57,184 bases of DNA from Serratia sp. DD3 (GTDB lineage: Bacteria; Pseudomonadota; Gammaproteobacteria; Enterobacterales; Enterobacteriaceae). Where the stretch lies: the NCBI RefSeq assembly GCF_000496755.2, contig NZ_AYKS02000122.1, positions 1 to 57,184 of the forward strand, read 5' to 3'. Of this stretch, positions 1 through 7,701 are shown in pieces. A program made the translations under genes and the position numbers. Numbering within the stretch: position 1 is the first letter of the stretch; each line of letters opens with the position of its first letter. Below the pieces are notes generated by a model. The model worked only from the letters and a program-made list of their open reading frames with translations, did not search any database and was not told the origin of the DNA.

Positions 1-27
1 GGTCGCATTTTCATGTTTTACAGTCAT
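1..27 (-). CDS. Possible first codons of tssC (type VI sheath large subunit), cut by window edge
   Basis: A reverse-strand ATG at 25-27 opens a frame (M-T-V-K-H-E-N-A-T) that runs off the left edge 41 bases after the tssB stop. In type VI secretion loci tssC usually follows tssB directly, so position and order suggest TssC. Nine codons cannot prove it. A second in-frame ATG lies at 31-33. This is inference from gene order only. Confidence 0.35.
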
Positions 28-68
28 TAGCATTATCTCGTGTTAATCCATTAAAAACCGGTCGCCGG

Positions 69-566
69 TTAAGGCTGTTGAGGCGCCAGGGCAGACAGTT
101 CAGAACGCAGTTCATTGCTCAGGGCAGGGTCACGCAGGATTTTTTCCAGCTCTTTACGGAAGGCCTGGTTATCCAGCAGGTTGGATTTGAGGTCACGCAG
201 CAGACTGCGCATCGCCAGCATGGCTTTAAGTTGCGGGATTTGACGAGCAACCTGTTCCGGGGTAAAGTCTTTCATGTTCTGGAAGGTCAGGCGGATATTT
301 TCTTCACTGCCATCCCCCGCCAAGGTATTTTCCACCGCAATATTGACAGAAGGTGAGAAATCCTGTAGGACGCTATTAAAATTATTTTTGTTAATATTTT
401 GCTTTTCGCGCTCAGACAATGAGGCCGTCTCTTGACCATGACTAAAGTCACCCGCCACCAACAATTTCAACGGTAATTCGGTCTTCTTTTGCGCCCCTCC
501 TGTATGGAGGTTTAATTTCAGGTTGATCCTGGCTTTCGGTATTTCATTTTGGAAGGAATTTGACAT
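69..566 (-). CDS. tssB: Type VI secretion contractile sheath small subunit TssB/VipA
   Basis: This 165-residue protein matches TssB/VipA in length and layout. It has a basic N-terminus with the PKARINLKL segment, a central LPLKLLVAGDF stretch, and a C-terminal helical part beginning near FTPEQVARQIPQL. TssB pairs with TssC to form the cytoplasmic contractile sheath around the Hcp tube. The gene is on the reverse strand and reads toward the left edge, where tssC would be expected, so the rest of the secretion locus probably lies outside the window. The start is the ATG at 564-566. Nothing upstream on the same strand looks like another tss gene, so tssB may open this transcript. The family assignment is confident; whether the system is complete cannot be judged. 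Confidence 0.9.
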   Translation of the reverse strand: MSNSFQNEIPKARINLKLNLHTGGAQKKTELPLKLLVAGDFSHGQETASLSEREKQNINKNNFNSVLQDFSPSVNIAVENTLAGDGSEENIRLTFQNMKDFTPEQVARQIPQLKAMLAMRSLLRDLKSNLLDNQAFRKELEKILRDPALSNELRSELSALAPQQP

Positions 567-1186
567 AGCTAACCCTGTTCAACAAAGAGAATGAAGAACG
601 GTCTGCCCCGGAAAATAAACCGGCATGGCCCCCTTGCCAAACAACCACTTCCTTTTGCATCACCGGATGCAGACAACAACAGGGTCACCAACCAACCTAT
701 TTATATAACAAGATAAGGGCAGAGCGCTGTGTATCATAAGTTTTTCTGAGACTGGAAAAATGGTCAGATAAAAACCTATGGCGACCACCATAGAAGCATT
801 AAGGAAATTAATAAACAAGATAATTGTAAGCAAATGTTTCAAACCCCACCAGGGCGCATTATACCTCACTTCAATGATTTATAAGATTTTTCTTAATATG
901 ACTCCCAGGGAATCCCAACAATGCTTTGCGCTGTAGCTGCATTAATCAGTAGCCGATTAACACAGAAAAAATTGTTGTGCTATAGGCATTTTTTCTTAAT
1001 AAGCTGCCGACCAGTGATTGTTTGTGCAAGATGTCTCAACGTATCACTGAGTTCTATGGCGTTCCTCACTAGAGCCTCTCCGCCTATTGTGGCAATATTG
1101 CCGTCTTCGATCAGCAGTGCCACATCTATAAATGCCGTCTGTAAGTGCCAGGGTCTTTGAATACCACGCTATAAGGAATTTTCGTG
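567..1186. other. Intergenic region between tssB and the next gene
   Basis: About 620 bases between divergent genes. Two short frames exist (660-869 reverse, 921-1160 forward), but neither has a recognisable product or a good ribosome binding site. The promoter of tssB should lie in the left part. A possible decayed coding fragment at 1031-1144 is listed separately. I see nothing else. Confidence 0.5.
1031..1144 (+). pseudogene. Possible decayed small gene with an in-frame stop
   Basis: Reading from the ATG at 1031 gives 13 protein-like residues (MSQRITEFYGVPH), a TAG at 1070, then 23 more residues with no other stop until TAA at 1142. It lies just upstream of an intact gene on the same strand. 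It could be a remnant of a gene inactivated by one nonsense change, or chance. I do not recognise the family. Confidence 0.2.
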
Positions 1187-2584
1187 ATGCTAAGTGTTTT
1201 AAGTTTTACCTGGTTTGAGGTGTTTATGATATTAGTACTGCTGTCGACCCTCTGTATTGCGGCGGGAGTGCTTTTATTTTTACTGGTAAAGTCACTCAGG
1301 CATTCTAGAAGCCGTATCCTTTTGCTATGGATGGTGTTACCTCAATTGCTAGCCATACTGATCATTTGGTGGTGGCTAAATTTCTACAACGTCGACGAAA
1401 CTTTCAGCATGTTTATCGCCGCGTCTATAGCCATGCTATTAGGGATAGTGATTGGTTCTTTCGTCTTCAGTACGCTGAAGTCGGTCACTTATGGACTATT
1501 ATTTGGCCATTTCTTTGCACTGATATTATTTATCTTCTTCTTTGGCATCTCAGAGACAAATTTGTCTACCGAACTACAGACTGGCAAAGATATGCGCCAG
1601 CTACGTGATATCGACCAAAGTAGTAAGGCATTTAATCGCCGACTCGAAGATACGAAATTCCGCCAGGAAATGTTGCACAAAGCCGCAAGCTGGGATATGC
1701 CTGAAGCCACGTTTCGTGGATTGCTGGCCAGAGGCGCGGACCCATTTCAGATATATGCCTATGATGGCACCATCTTCTCAATAGCGGTAAAACGTCACAA
1801 TCTTAATGCACTACGTGCGTTTAGCGAGTTGTTGGATGGTGATGATGAACAGGCAAAAAACAACCGTGCCTTTCTGCGCCAGGAAAATCCGTTAGATCAG
1901 AATTTCTACTTTTCGGATATACCGACGAAAGAAGAAAAGCAGCAGTATAAAACTACCGCGAAAATTATCCTCGATAAGATGCCTGAGCTCCTGAGCAATG
2001 AGGTTTACGCCAGAATTTTACCGGAAGCCAGTGTGGAACTAATTCAGTTTTTTTGGGGGTACCATCCCCCTGAAAAACCCGTTTACCGTATTCAGGCCGA
2101 AGCACTGCTGGGTATGGTGGCTGTTGCGGATAAAATCGCCGCCACTCCTGGCATTCTTAAGGAGAAACCTGCCGCCCATCACGCTGAATCGCTATTGGAA
2201 TACCTGATTGAGTATGCTCCACGTCCGGTGATCCAAGCCATTCTTGAACGCAACGTAATTCAGTGGGCGGATTATAAAGATAGCGAAGGGAAAAACCCGG
2301 TGTTGGAAAAAGCGATCTATCGAGCAAGAAAATACGCTGGGGATGATCCGCAAGTATTGACGATCGTGATGTCCGACATATTAGCGCGCCATGCCCCTTG
2401 GTTGCCGTCGCAGCTTGTTCAAGGGTTTTATACCGAGGAGGAGGGTTCGCACGTGGTCAGCGCATTGCATAACGCAGGCATAACCTGTAAGCAGCTCCGT
2501 GAAGCGCTATCTAACCTCCACGTTGAGGATTTATTCACTGATGGTAAGCAACGGCTTGAGGAAGTTTGCGGTGTGGAAAAATAA
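1187..2584 (+). CDS. Polytopic membrane protein of unknown function with soluble helical C-terminal domain
   Basis: I do not recognise this gene. It encodes about 465 residues. The first 125 contain roughly four hydrophobic membrane segments: near residues 10-35, 46-65, 75-97 and 103-122. A long hydrophilic helical domain follows. One segment there (FRGLLARGADPFQIYAYDGT) resembles an ankyrin-type loop, so a degenerate ankyrin fold is possible. The ATG at 1187 is preferred over the GTG at 1184 because AAGGA at 1173-1177 then sits at normal spacing. The gene lies next to tssB in divergent orientation. Type VI loci often carry effector or immunity genes, so an accessory or immunity role is conceivable, but nothing in the sequence proves it. 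Confidence 0.6.
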   Translation: MLSVLSFTWFEVFMILVLLSTLCIAAGVLLFLLVKSLRHSRSRILLLWMVLPQLLAILIIWWWLNFYNVDETFSMFIAASIAMLLGIVIGSFVFSTLKSVTYGLLFGHFFALILFIFFFGISETNLSTELQTGKDMRQLRDIDQSSKAFNRRLEDTKFRQEMLHKAASWDMPEATFRGLLARGADPFQIYAYDGTIFSIAVKRHNLNALRAFSELLDGDDEQAKNNRAFLRQENPLDQNFYFSDIPTKEEKQQYKTTAKIILDKMPELLSNEVYARILPEASVELIQFFWGYHPPEKPVYRIQAEALLGMVAVADKIAATPGILKEKPAAHHAESLLEYLIEYAPRPVIQAILERNVIQWADYKDSEGKNPVLEKAIYRARKYAGDDPQVLTIVMSDILARHAPWLPSQLVQGFYTEEEGSHVVSALHNAGITCKQLREALSNLHVEDLFTDGKQRLEEVCGVEK

Positions 2585-2701
2585 AGTTCTGTCACCTTAA
2601 ACCAGAGATTAAAGAACACTCTCGGTTAACCGTGTAGGTCCGCCATAGCCAGAAACCAATATTACCATTCAAGGCAACGGGGAACACCTTCCCCCATGCA
2701 C

Positions 2702-3715
2702 TTAGCTATGAGTGATGACGATTTTCCCCACGTGTTGGCGTGAAGCAAAACGTTGCCAGGCTTGTTTGGCTTCGGCAAATGGAAAAACGCTATCAATGAC
2801 CGGGATAATTTTGTGTTGAACCAGTACTCGATTCATTTGTTCAAAATCTTCACGTGAACCAACACTAATCACCCGAAAGCGTGCGGCACTCTTGAACAGG
2901 CTGAAGAAATTGATTGCCTGCGCATCATGAGCCACAAAACCGACCAACGCCAGTTCCCCCCCAATACAGATAGAATCGATTGACTGATTTAGCGTACCGG
3001 GTCCCCCGACTTCGATCACTCGGTTAACCCCCTGCCCAGCCGTTAAGCGTAATACTTCCTGACTCCATGCAGGGTGTTGCACATAGTTAATGATTTCATC
3101 TGCGCCCAATGCCTGTAACTGTGCGGCTTTACTTTCACTTGAGGTAGTGGCAATAACCCGGGCCCCCATTGCTTTTGCTAACTGTATCGCAAACAGTGAA
3201 ACGCCACCGGTGCCTAAGGTTAGTACCGTCTCCCCCGCTTTTATCGGCCGATCACCGTTAAGAGCTGACCAGGCAGTGACTGCAGCACAAGGCAGCGTTG
3301 CTCCCTGCTCAAAGCTGAGGTAATCGGGTAAGACTAACAGCGACTCCTCGCTAACCACCTTATATTCAGTAAGCCAACCATCGCGATTACTGCCATAAAC
3401 CTCATCCCGTGCCGAGGCCTGAAAAGAGCCGCCAAACCAGCGAGGCATGAAAGTATTCACCACCCGATCGCCAACGTTAAAGCGTTCGACACGTTCGCCA
3501 ATTTGCATCACTTCACCCGCCGCATCTGATAATGGGATATGTCCAGGGCTAGACGGCAAGGTGTATTGGCCGTTCATAATCGCCAAGTCTCGATAATTCA
3601 GCGAAGTTGCGCGTACCCGGATTAACACCTCCCGAGCCTGCGGCACAGGTAAGTCCTCCTGATAAAGGCCTAAGTGTTCAAGATTGCCAAATTCTTTGAA
3701 ACGATAGCTTTGCAT
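2702..3715 (-). CDS. Zinc-independent medium-chain NAD(P)H oxidoreductase (quinone reductase-like)
   Basis: A 337-residue member of the medium-chain dehydrogenase/reductase superfamily. The N-terminal GroES-like part contains the SLNYRDL segment typical of the quinone-oxidoreductase-like branch. The Rossmann domain has the cofactor loop LGTGGVSLFAIQLAK. The cysteine and histidine ligands of classical zinc alcohol dehydrogenases are not evident, so it is probably zinc-independent. The start at 3715 has AGGA about eight bases upstream. It is the last gene of a reverse-strand set with an aldo/keto reductase and an antibiotic-biosynthesis-monooxygenase-fold protein, divergent from a LysR gene. 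The set suggests handling of reactive aldehydes or quinones; the substrate is unknown. Confidence 0.82.
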   Translation of the reverse strand: MQSYRFKEFGNLEHLGLYQEDLPVPQAREVLIRVRATSLNYRDLAIMNGQYTLPSSPGHIPLSDAAGEVMQIGERVERFNVGDRVVNTFMPRWFGGSFQASARDEVYGSNRDGWLTEYKVVSEESLLVLPDYLSFEQGATLPCAAVTAWSALNGDRPIKAGETVLTLGTGGVSLFAIQLAKAMGARVIATTSSESKAAQLQALGADEIINYVQHPAWSQEVLRLTAGQGVNRVIEVGGPGTLNQSIDSICIGGELALVGFVAHDAQAINFFSLFKSAARFRVISVGSREDFEQMNRVLVQHKIIPVIDSVFPFAEAKQAWQRFASRQHVGKIVITHS

Positions 3716-3757
3716 CTGAGTATTCCTATGGCGATAAATACGCTACTTCCATATGTA

Positions 3758-4747
3758 TTAGATTGCTAACAAGTGCATAACACTCTCTTGATAACGAGTA
3801 CCGCTAGCTGCTCCCAGAGGAAAGGCGGCATCAATCGAAGCCAGTTCACTGTTCGTCAATGTCACATTTAATGCTGCGATATTTTCCTCAAGATTGTTGA
3901 TTCTGCGAGTGCCAGGAATCGGCACCAAATATTCCCCCTGTGCCAATACCCAGGCCAGTGCTAATTGTGCGGGTGAACAGCCTTTATCCCGCGCCATGGC
4001 CTTGATTTGTTCAACCAGGTAAAGATTGCGGGCAAAGTTATCCCCTTGAAAACGCGGGTTGTCGCGGCGAAAATCATCAGCATCAAAATCTTCAGGCTTG
4101 TTAATCGCTCCGGTCAAAAAACCGCGACCTAGGGGGCTGTATGGCACAAAACCGATGCCTAAGCGTTTACAAGCCGCCAATACTGCATTTTCAGGATCTC
4201 GGGTCCATAGCGAATATTCACTTTGCAGCGCAGTGATCGGGTGAACTTTATGGGCTCTCTCTAGCGTTGGTGCTGATGCTTCACATAACCCGAGATAACG
4301 CACTTTCCCTGCGGTTACCAACTCAGCCATGGCGCCAACGGTTTCTTCAACCGGGACATTGGCATCAATACGATGCTGATAATAAAGGTCAATACAGTCG
4401 ACCCCCAGGCGTTTTAAACTGGCATCACAACTTGCATGAACATATTCTGGCCGACCATTCACATGGCGCAGATGAGGGTCATTCGCGTCCAACTGAATAC
4501 CAAATTTGGTGGCCAAAAATACGTTATCACGCCGCCCCTTAATGGCGCTGCCAACCAGACGTTCATTAGTATGTGGGCCATACATATCTGAGGTATCAAG
4601 GAAATTAATGCCACGATCCAAAGCATAGTGGAGCGTGCTGCGTGATTCATTATCATCATGAGCACCATAGAATGCGCTCATCCCCATACAGCCAAGCCCG
4701 ATGGCAGAGACTCGCGGGCCATCTTTACCTAATGTGCGCGTTTGCAT
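3758..4747 (-). CDS. Aldo/keto reductase
   Basis: A 329-residue NADPH-dependent aldo/keto reductase with a TIM-barrel fold. The catalytic tetrad is visible: Asp and Tyr in [10 protein letters not shown], Lys in FLATKFG and His in LYYQHRID. The C-terminal region with [15 protein letters not shown] is the usual cofactor phosphate-binding segment. The frame extends upstream to 4801, but the ATG at 4747 is preferred: it has AAGGAG five bases upstream and starts the usual family N-terminus ([19 protein letters not shown]). It lies between the monooxygenase-fold gene and the MDR oxidoreductase on the same strand, with short gaps, so the three are probably co-transcribed. Confidence 0.88.
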   Translation of the reverse strand: MQTRTLGKDGPRVSAIGLGCMGMSAFYGAHDDNESRSTLHYALDRGINFLDTSDMYGPHTNERLVGSAIKGRRDNVFLATKFGIQLDANDPHLRHVNGRPEYVHASCDASLKRLGVDCIDLYYQHRIDANVPVEETVGAMAELVTAGKVRYLGLCEASAPTLERAHKVHPITALQSEYSLWTRDPENAVLAACKRLGIGFVPYSPLGRGFLTGAINKPEDFDADDFRRDNPRFQGDNFARNLYLVEQIKAMARDKGCSPAQLALAWVLAQGEYLVPIPGTRRINNLEENIAALNVTLTNSELASIDAAFPLGAASGTRYQESVMHLLAI

Positions 4748-4801
4748 CACTACTCCTTGTTTCTCAGTGGATAACTCAGAAAATTGGCTTATCGCCAACA
4801 A

Positions 4802-5098
4802 CTACCGGCTCAATTGGCGGTGATGAATGGCGGAAATGGATTCAGTGAGCTCAAGAGAGAAGAAATTCAGGGTGTAACTTTTTTCCAGATGTTCCTGCAG
4901 CGCTGACTGGTCGGTAAAAACTTCCCAGAGAGTAAACTCTTGCGGGTTACTCTCATGTTGAAAAATCTTAAAAAGCTCACATCCTGGTTCTTTTACTGTT
5001 TCCTCGATTAAATCCAAAATGGCAGATTTCAGTTCAGCCTCTTTGCCTGGTTTGGATTTAATTAACGCCGTTGCTTCAGCCTTGTGGTTCATGGTCAT
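4802..5098 (-). CDS. Small antibiotic-biosynthesis-monooxygenase-fold protein (YgiN-like)
   Basis: A 98-residue ferredoxin-like alpha/beta protein. The segments KPGKEAELKSAILDLI and EPGCELFKIFQ, followed by a FTLWEVFTDQSALQEHLE stretch, are characteristic of the ABM family. Members act as quinol monooxygenases or as small cofactor-free oxygenases, and many have unknown substrates. The start is either 5098 or the in-frame ATG at 5092; the purine-rich AGAGGA upstream favours 5092 by spacing. It is the first gene of the reverse-strand oxidoreductase unit, directly opposite the LysR gene, so it is the likely first target of that regulator. Confidence 0.78.
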   Translation of the reverse strand: MTMNHKAEATALIKSKPGKEAELKSAILDLIEETVKEPGCELFKIFQHESNPQEFTLWEVFTDQSALQEHLEKSYTLNFFSLELTESISAIHHRQLSR

Positions 5099-5116
5099 TT
5101 TCCTCTGGTAAAAAAC

Positions 5117-5139
5117 ATTTATCGCAATCGATGATAAAT
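5117..5139. promoter_or_regulatory. Candidate LysR-type operator
   Basis: A perfect inverted repeat, ATTTATC-N9-GATAAAT, sits between the divergent monooxygenase-fold gene and the LysR gene. It contains the T-N11-A core expected for LysR-type binding sites, and its position suits control of both promoters. This is inference from the dyad and the divergent layout. Confidence 0.5.
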
Positions 5140-5204
5140 TGTAGACAAGGCAGATTAATGAAACTAGATTGAATAATTAAATCTTAAATTCCATATATGA
5201 AATC

Positions 5205-6101
5205 ATGCTGGATGAATTAGCACTGTTTGTCAGTACGGTTGAAGCGGGCAGTTTGCGGGCAGCAGCCGAGAAAGCCTCTATGCCGGCCCCGACGCTCACC
5301 CGTCGCTTGCAGAAGTTAGAACAGCACTTGGGTTGCCGTCTGTTGCATCGTAGCGCGCGACGGATGACCCCGACCCGCGAAGGCTGGCAATATTATGAGC
5401 TGTGCCGACCACTGATACATTCTCTGCAGCAAGCCACCGCCAAGCTGGATGTAACACTGCATGAAGTTAGCGGGCTGATCCGCGTATTGGCACCAACGGA
5501 TTTAGCCAATGATAATTTGGCTCCAGCCTGGATATCATTTATGACGCAATATCCAGAAGTGCGGCTCGAGCTGGAACTGAATAATTACACGCAGGATTTA
5601 ATCGGCAGTGGTGCAGATCTCGCGATCCGTGTCGGCGCTCAACCAGATTCATTACTGAATATGCGGAAATTAGGGCAGAGCAAAGCAGTCCTGCTGGTGG
5701 CGTCTCCCGGTTACCTGGCTAAAAATGGCACTCCAGAATCAATAGAAGCGCTAAAGCAGCACGACCTGCTGATTAGTACCCCGTTATCTACTTGGTCAAT
5801 GCGGCACCGCCAAAGCGGCGAATCGGTAAGCTGGCAACCTCAAGGCAAGTTTTGTGTTAACGGTGTCTATCTGGCACTACAAGCCGCCTTAGCGGGATTA
5901 GGGATCTTATTTTGCCCAGAAAGTTTGTGCCATAACCCACTGCAACGAGGGGAGCTTATTCAACTATTACCAGAGTGGCAGACCTCCTCACGTGAGATTT
6001 ATGCTGTATGGTCCCAGCAACAATATGTTCCCGCCAGGGTCCGTGCGCTAATTGAGCATCTAGCCACCTTTTGCCAGCAAAACCCCTTGTTGATGGTATG
6101 A
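5205..6101 (+). CDS. LysR-family transcriptional regulator
   Basis: A 298-residue LysR-type regulator. Residues 1-60 form the winged helix-turn-helix (MLDELALFVSTVEAGSLRAA onward, with TLTRRLQKLEQHLGCRLLHR as the recognition region). The rest is a periplasmic-binding-protein-like effector domain. It is transcribed away from the three-gene oxidoreductase unit ending at 2702, the classic arrangement for a LysR protein controlling its divergent neighbours. A T-N11-A dyad lies between them at 5117-5139. The inducer is unknown. The sequence resembles enterobacterial regulators paired with aldo/keto reductases, but I cannot name an orthologue. Confidence 0.88.
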   Translation: MLDELALFVSTVEAGSLRAAAEKASMPAPTLTRRLQKLEQHLGCRLLHRSARRMTPTREGWQYYELCRPLIHSLQQATAKLDVTLHEVSGLIRVLAPTDLANDNLAPAWISFMTQYPEVRLELELNNYTQDLIGSGADLAIRVGAQPDSLLNMRKLGQSKAVLLVASPGYLAKNGTPESIEALKQHDLLISTPLSTWSMRHRQSGESVSWQPQGKFCVNGVYLALQAALAGLGILFCPESLCHNPLQRGELIQLLPEWQTSSREIYAVWSQQQYVPARVRALIEHLATFCQQNPLLMV

Positions 6102-6170
6102 ATCTGTTGCTTAACCTACACTGTCTGTACTTTTTACTATGCTGAGATGTTGCAAAAACCAGGGGACACC

Positions 6171-7628
6171 ATGAGCACACCGCCAGAAACCACGCTAACG
6201 GCAGAGCAAGCCCTCGACAAACTCGAGGAGATGTACAACGCTTCGGTATCTGCCTTGCGTGAAGCCATCAAGGATTTTATCGCCCATGGCACCTTGCCAA
6301 CAGCACAGGCACGGGATAATGGGCTGTTTTCTTACCCTGAGCTGCGCATCCACTGGGAAGGGGAACCGCCAACCCCGAGTAAAACTCGGGCTTATGGTCG
6401 CTTTAATCGACCAGGTAAATACACCACCACCATTACTCGCCCGCAGTTGTTGCGCCCTTATTTAGCCGAGCAACTTGCTTTGCTGGAAAGTGAATACACC
6501 GCAACCATTGAAGTGCTGCCCTCACAACAGGAGATCCCCTTTCCCTATGTGATCGATGGTTCTAATCTGCTGTTGGATAGGAGCATGAGCGCCAGTCTGG
6601 CCAAGCACTTCCCTACCACTGAGCTGGCACAGATCGGGGATGAAACCGCTGATGGATTGTTCCATTTTGCCAAGCATTTTCCCCTTTCCCATTTCGATGC
6701 GCTGCGTACCGATTTTTCACTCGCACGCCTGCGCCACTATACCGGCACGCCGGTAGAGCATTTTCAACATTTTATCTTGTTCACCAACTATACCCGTTAC
6801 GTTGATGAATTCGTCCGTTGGTCCTGTAGCCAAATCGCCGATCCTGACAGCCAATACCAGGCCTTGTCCTGTGCTGGGGGGCACTATGTGACAGCAGAAA
6901 ACCTCAATCAGCAACAAGCTGCCTCTGATTTGGCCTGGAAAAATCACCAGATGCCCGCCTATCATCTGATTGCCAACAATGGCCAAGGGATCACTCTGGT
7001 TAATATCGGTGTCGGCCCTTCAAATGCTAAAACCATTTGTGACCATCTGGCGGTACTGCGCCCACATGCCTGGCTGATGATTGGCCACTGTGGTGGTCTG
7101 CGGGAAAGTCAGTCAATCGGTGATTATGTGCTGGCACATGCTTATCTGCGTGACGACCATGTTCTGGATTCCGTTCTACCGCCAGATATTCCAATCCCCA
7201 GTATTGCTGAAGTACAACGTGCGCTGTTTGATGCCACCAAAACAGTGAGTGGTATGCCGGGGGAAGCAGTCAAACAACGGTTGCGTACCGGTACCGTGGT
7301 CACTACCGATGACCGTAACTGGGAGCTACGTTATTCCGCTTCTGCACGGCGCTTTAACCTTAGCCGAGCCGTGGCGGTAGATATGGAAAGTGCGACCATA
7401 GCCGCGCAAGGATACCGTTTCCGGGTACCTTATGGCACATTGTTATGCGTATCGGATAAGCCATTACACGGCGAGATCAAGTTACCTGGTCAGGCGAACC
7501 GTTTTTATGAAGGGGCGATCTCCGAGCATCTGCAGATTGGGATTTGTGCCATCGACCTGCTCAGGGCTGAAGGGGAGCGCCTTCACTCCCGCAAGCTTCG
7601 CACTTTCGATGAGCCACCATTCCGCTGA
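6171..7628 (+). CDS. amn: AMP nucleosidase
   Basis: This 485-residue protein corresponds to AMP nucleosidase, which hydrolyses AMP to adenine and ribose 5-phosphate (E. coli Amn is about 484 residues). The N-terminal half is the AMP nucleosidase-specific domain (ALDKLEEMYN near the start). The C-terminal half is a nucleoside-phosphorylase fold with GHCGGLRESQ and VDMESATIAAQGYRF segments, the latter holding the substrate-binding Met-Glu pair. The ATG at 6171 is chosen over the upstream ATG at 6147 because AGGGGA lies five bases before it and the protein then starts at the family position. It stands alone between the LysR gene and a convergent FKBP gene. Confidence 0.95.
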   Translation: MSTPPETTLTAEQALDKLEEMYNASVSALREAIKDFIAHGTLPTAQARDNGLFSYPELRIHWEGEPPTPSKTRAYGRFNRPGKYTTTITRPQLLRPYLAEQLALLESEYTATIEVLPSQQEIPFPYVIDGSNLLLDRSMSASLAKHFPTTELAQIGDETADGLFHFAKHFPLSHFDALRTDFSLARLRHYTGTPVEHFQHFILFTNYTRYVDEFVRWSCSQIADPDSQYQALSCAGGHYVTAENLNQQQAASDLAWKNHQMPAYHLIANNGQGITLVNIGVGPSNAKTICDHLAVLRPHAWLMIGHCGGLRESQSIGDYVLAHAYLRDDHVLDSVLPPDIPIPSIAEVQRALFDATKTVSGMPGEAVKQRLRTGTVVTTDDRNWELRYSASARRFNLSRAVAVDMESATIAAQGYRFRVPYGTLLCVSDKPLHGEIKLPGQANRFYEGAISEHLQIGICAIDLLRAEGERLHSRKLRTFDEPPFR

Positions 7629-7647
7629 TCACCCCATCGCGATTCAA

Positions 7648-7688
7648 GCCGCAGCGGTGTTGGTTCAGCCAACGCCAGCCGCTGCGGC
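7648..7688. terminator. Strong hairpin between convergent genes
   Basis: A perfect 10-bp inverted repeat (GCCGCAGCGG and CCGCTGCGGC) with an inner TTGG/CCAA pairing lies between amn and the convergent FKBP gene. It can fold from both strands and is well placed as a shared terminator, although neither strand shows a clean U-tract. Confidence 0.55.
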
Positions 7689-7701
7689 CTGGCCTTTCCG
7701 G

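Noticed and set aside
660..869. Small hydrophobic reverse-strand frame upstream of tssB
   Set aside because: No recognisable family, no good ribosome site, and it would sit in the tssB promoter region.
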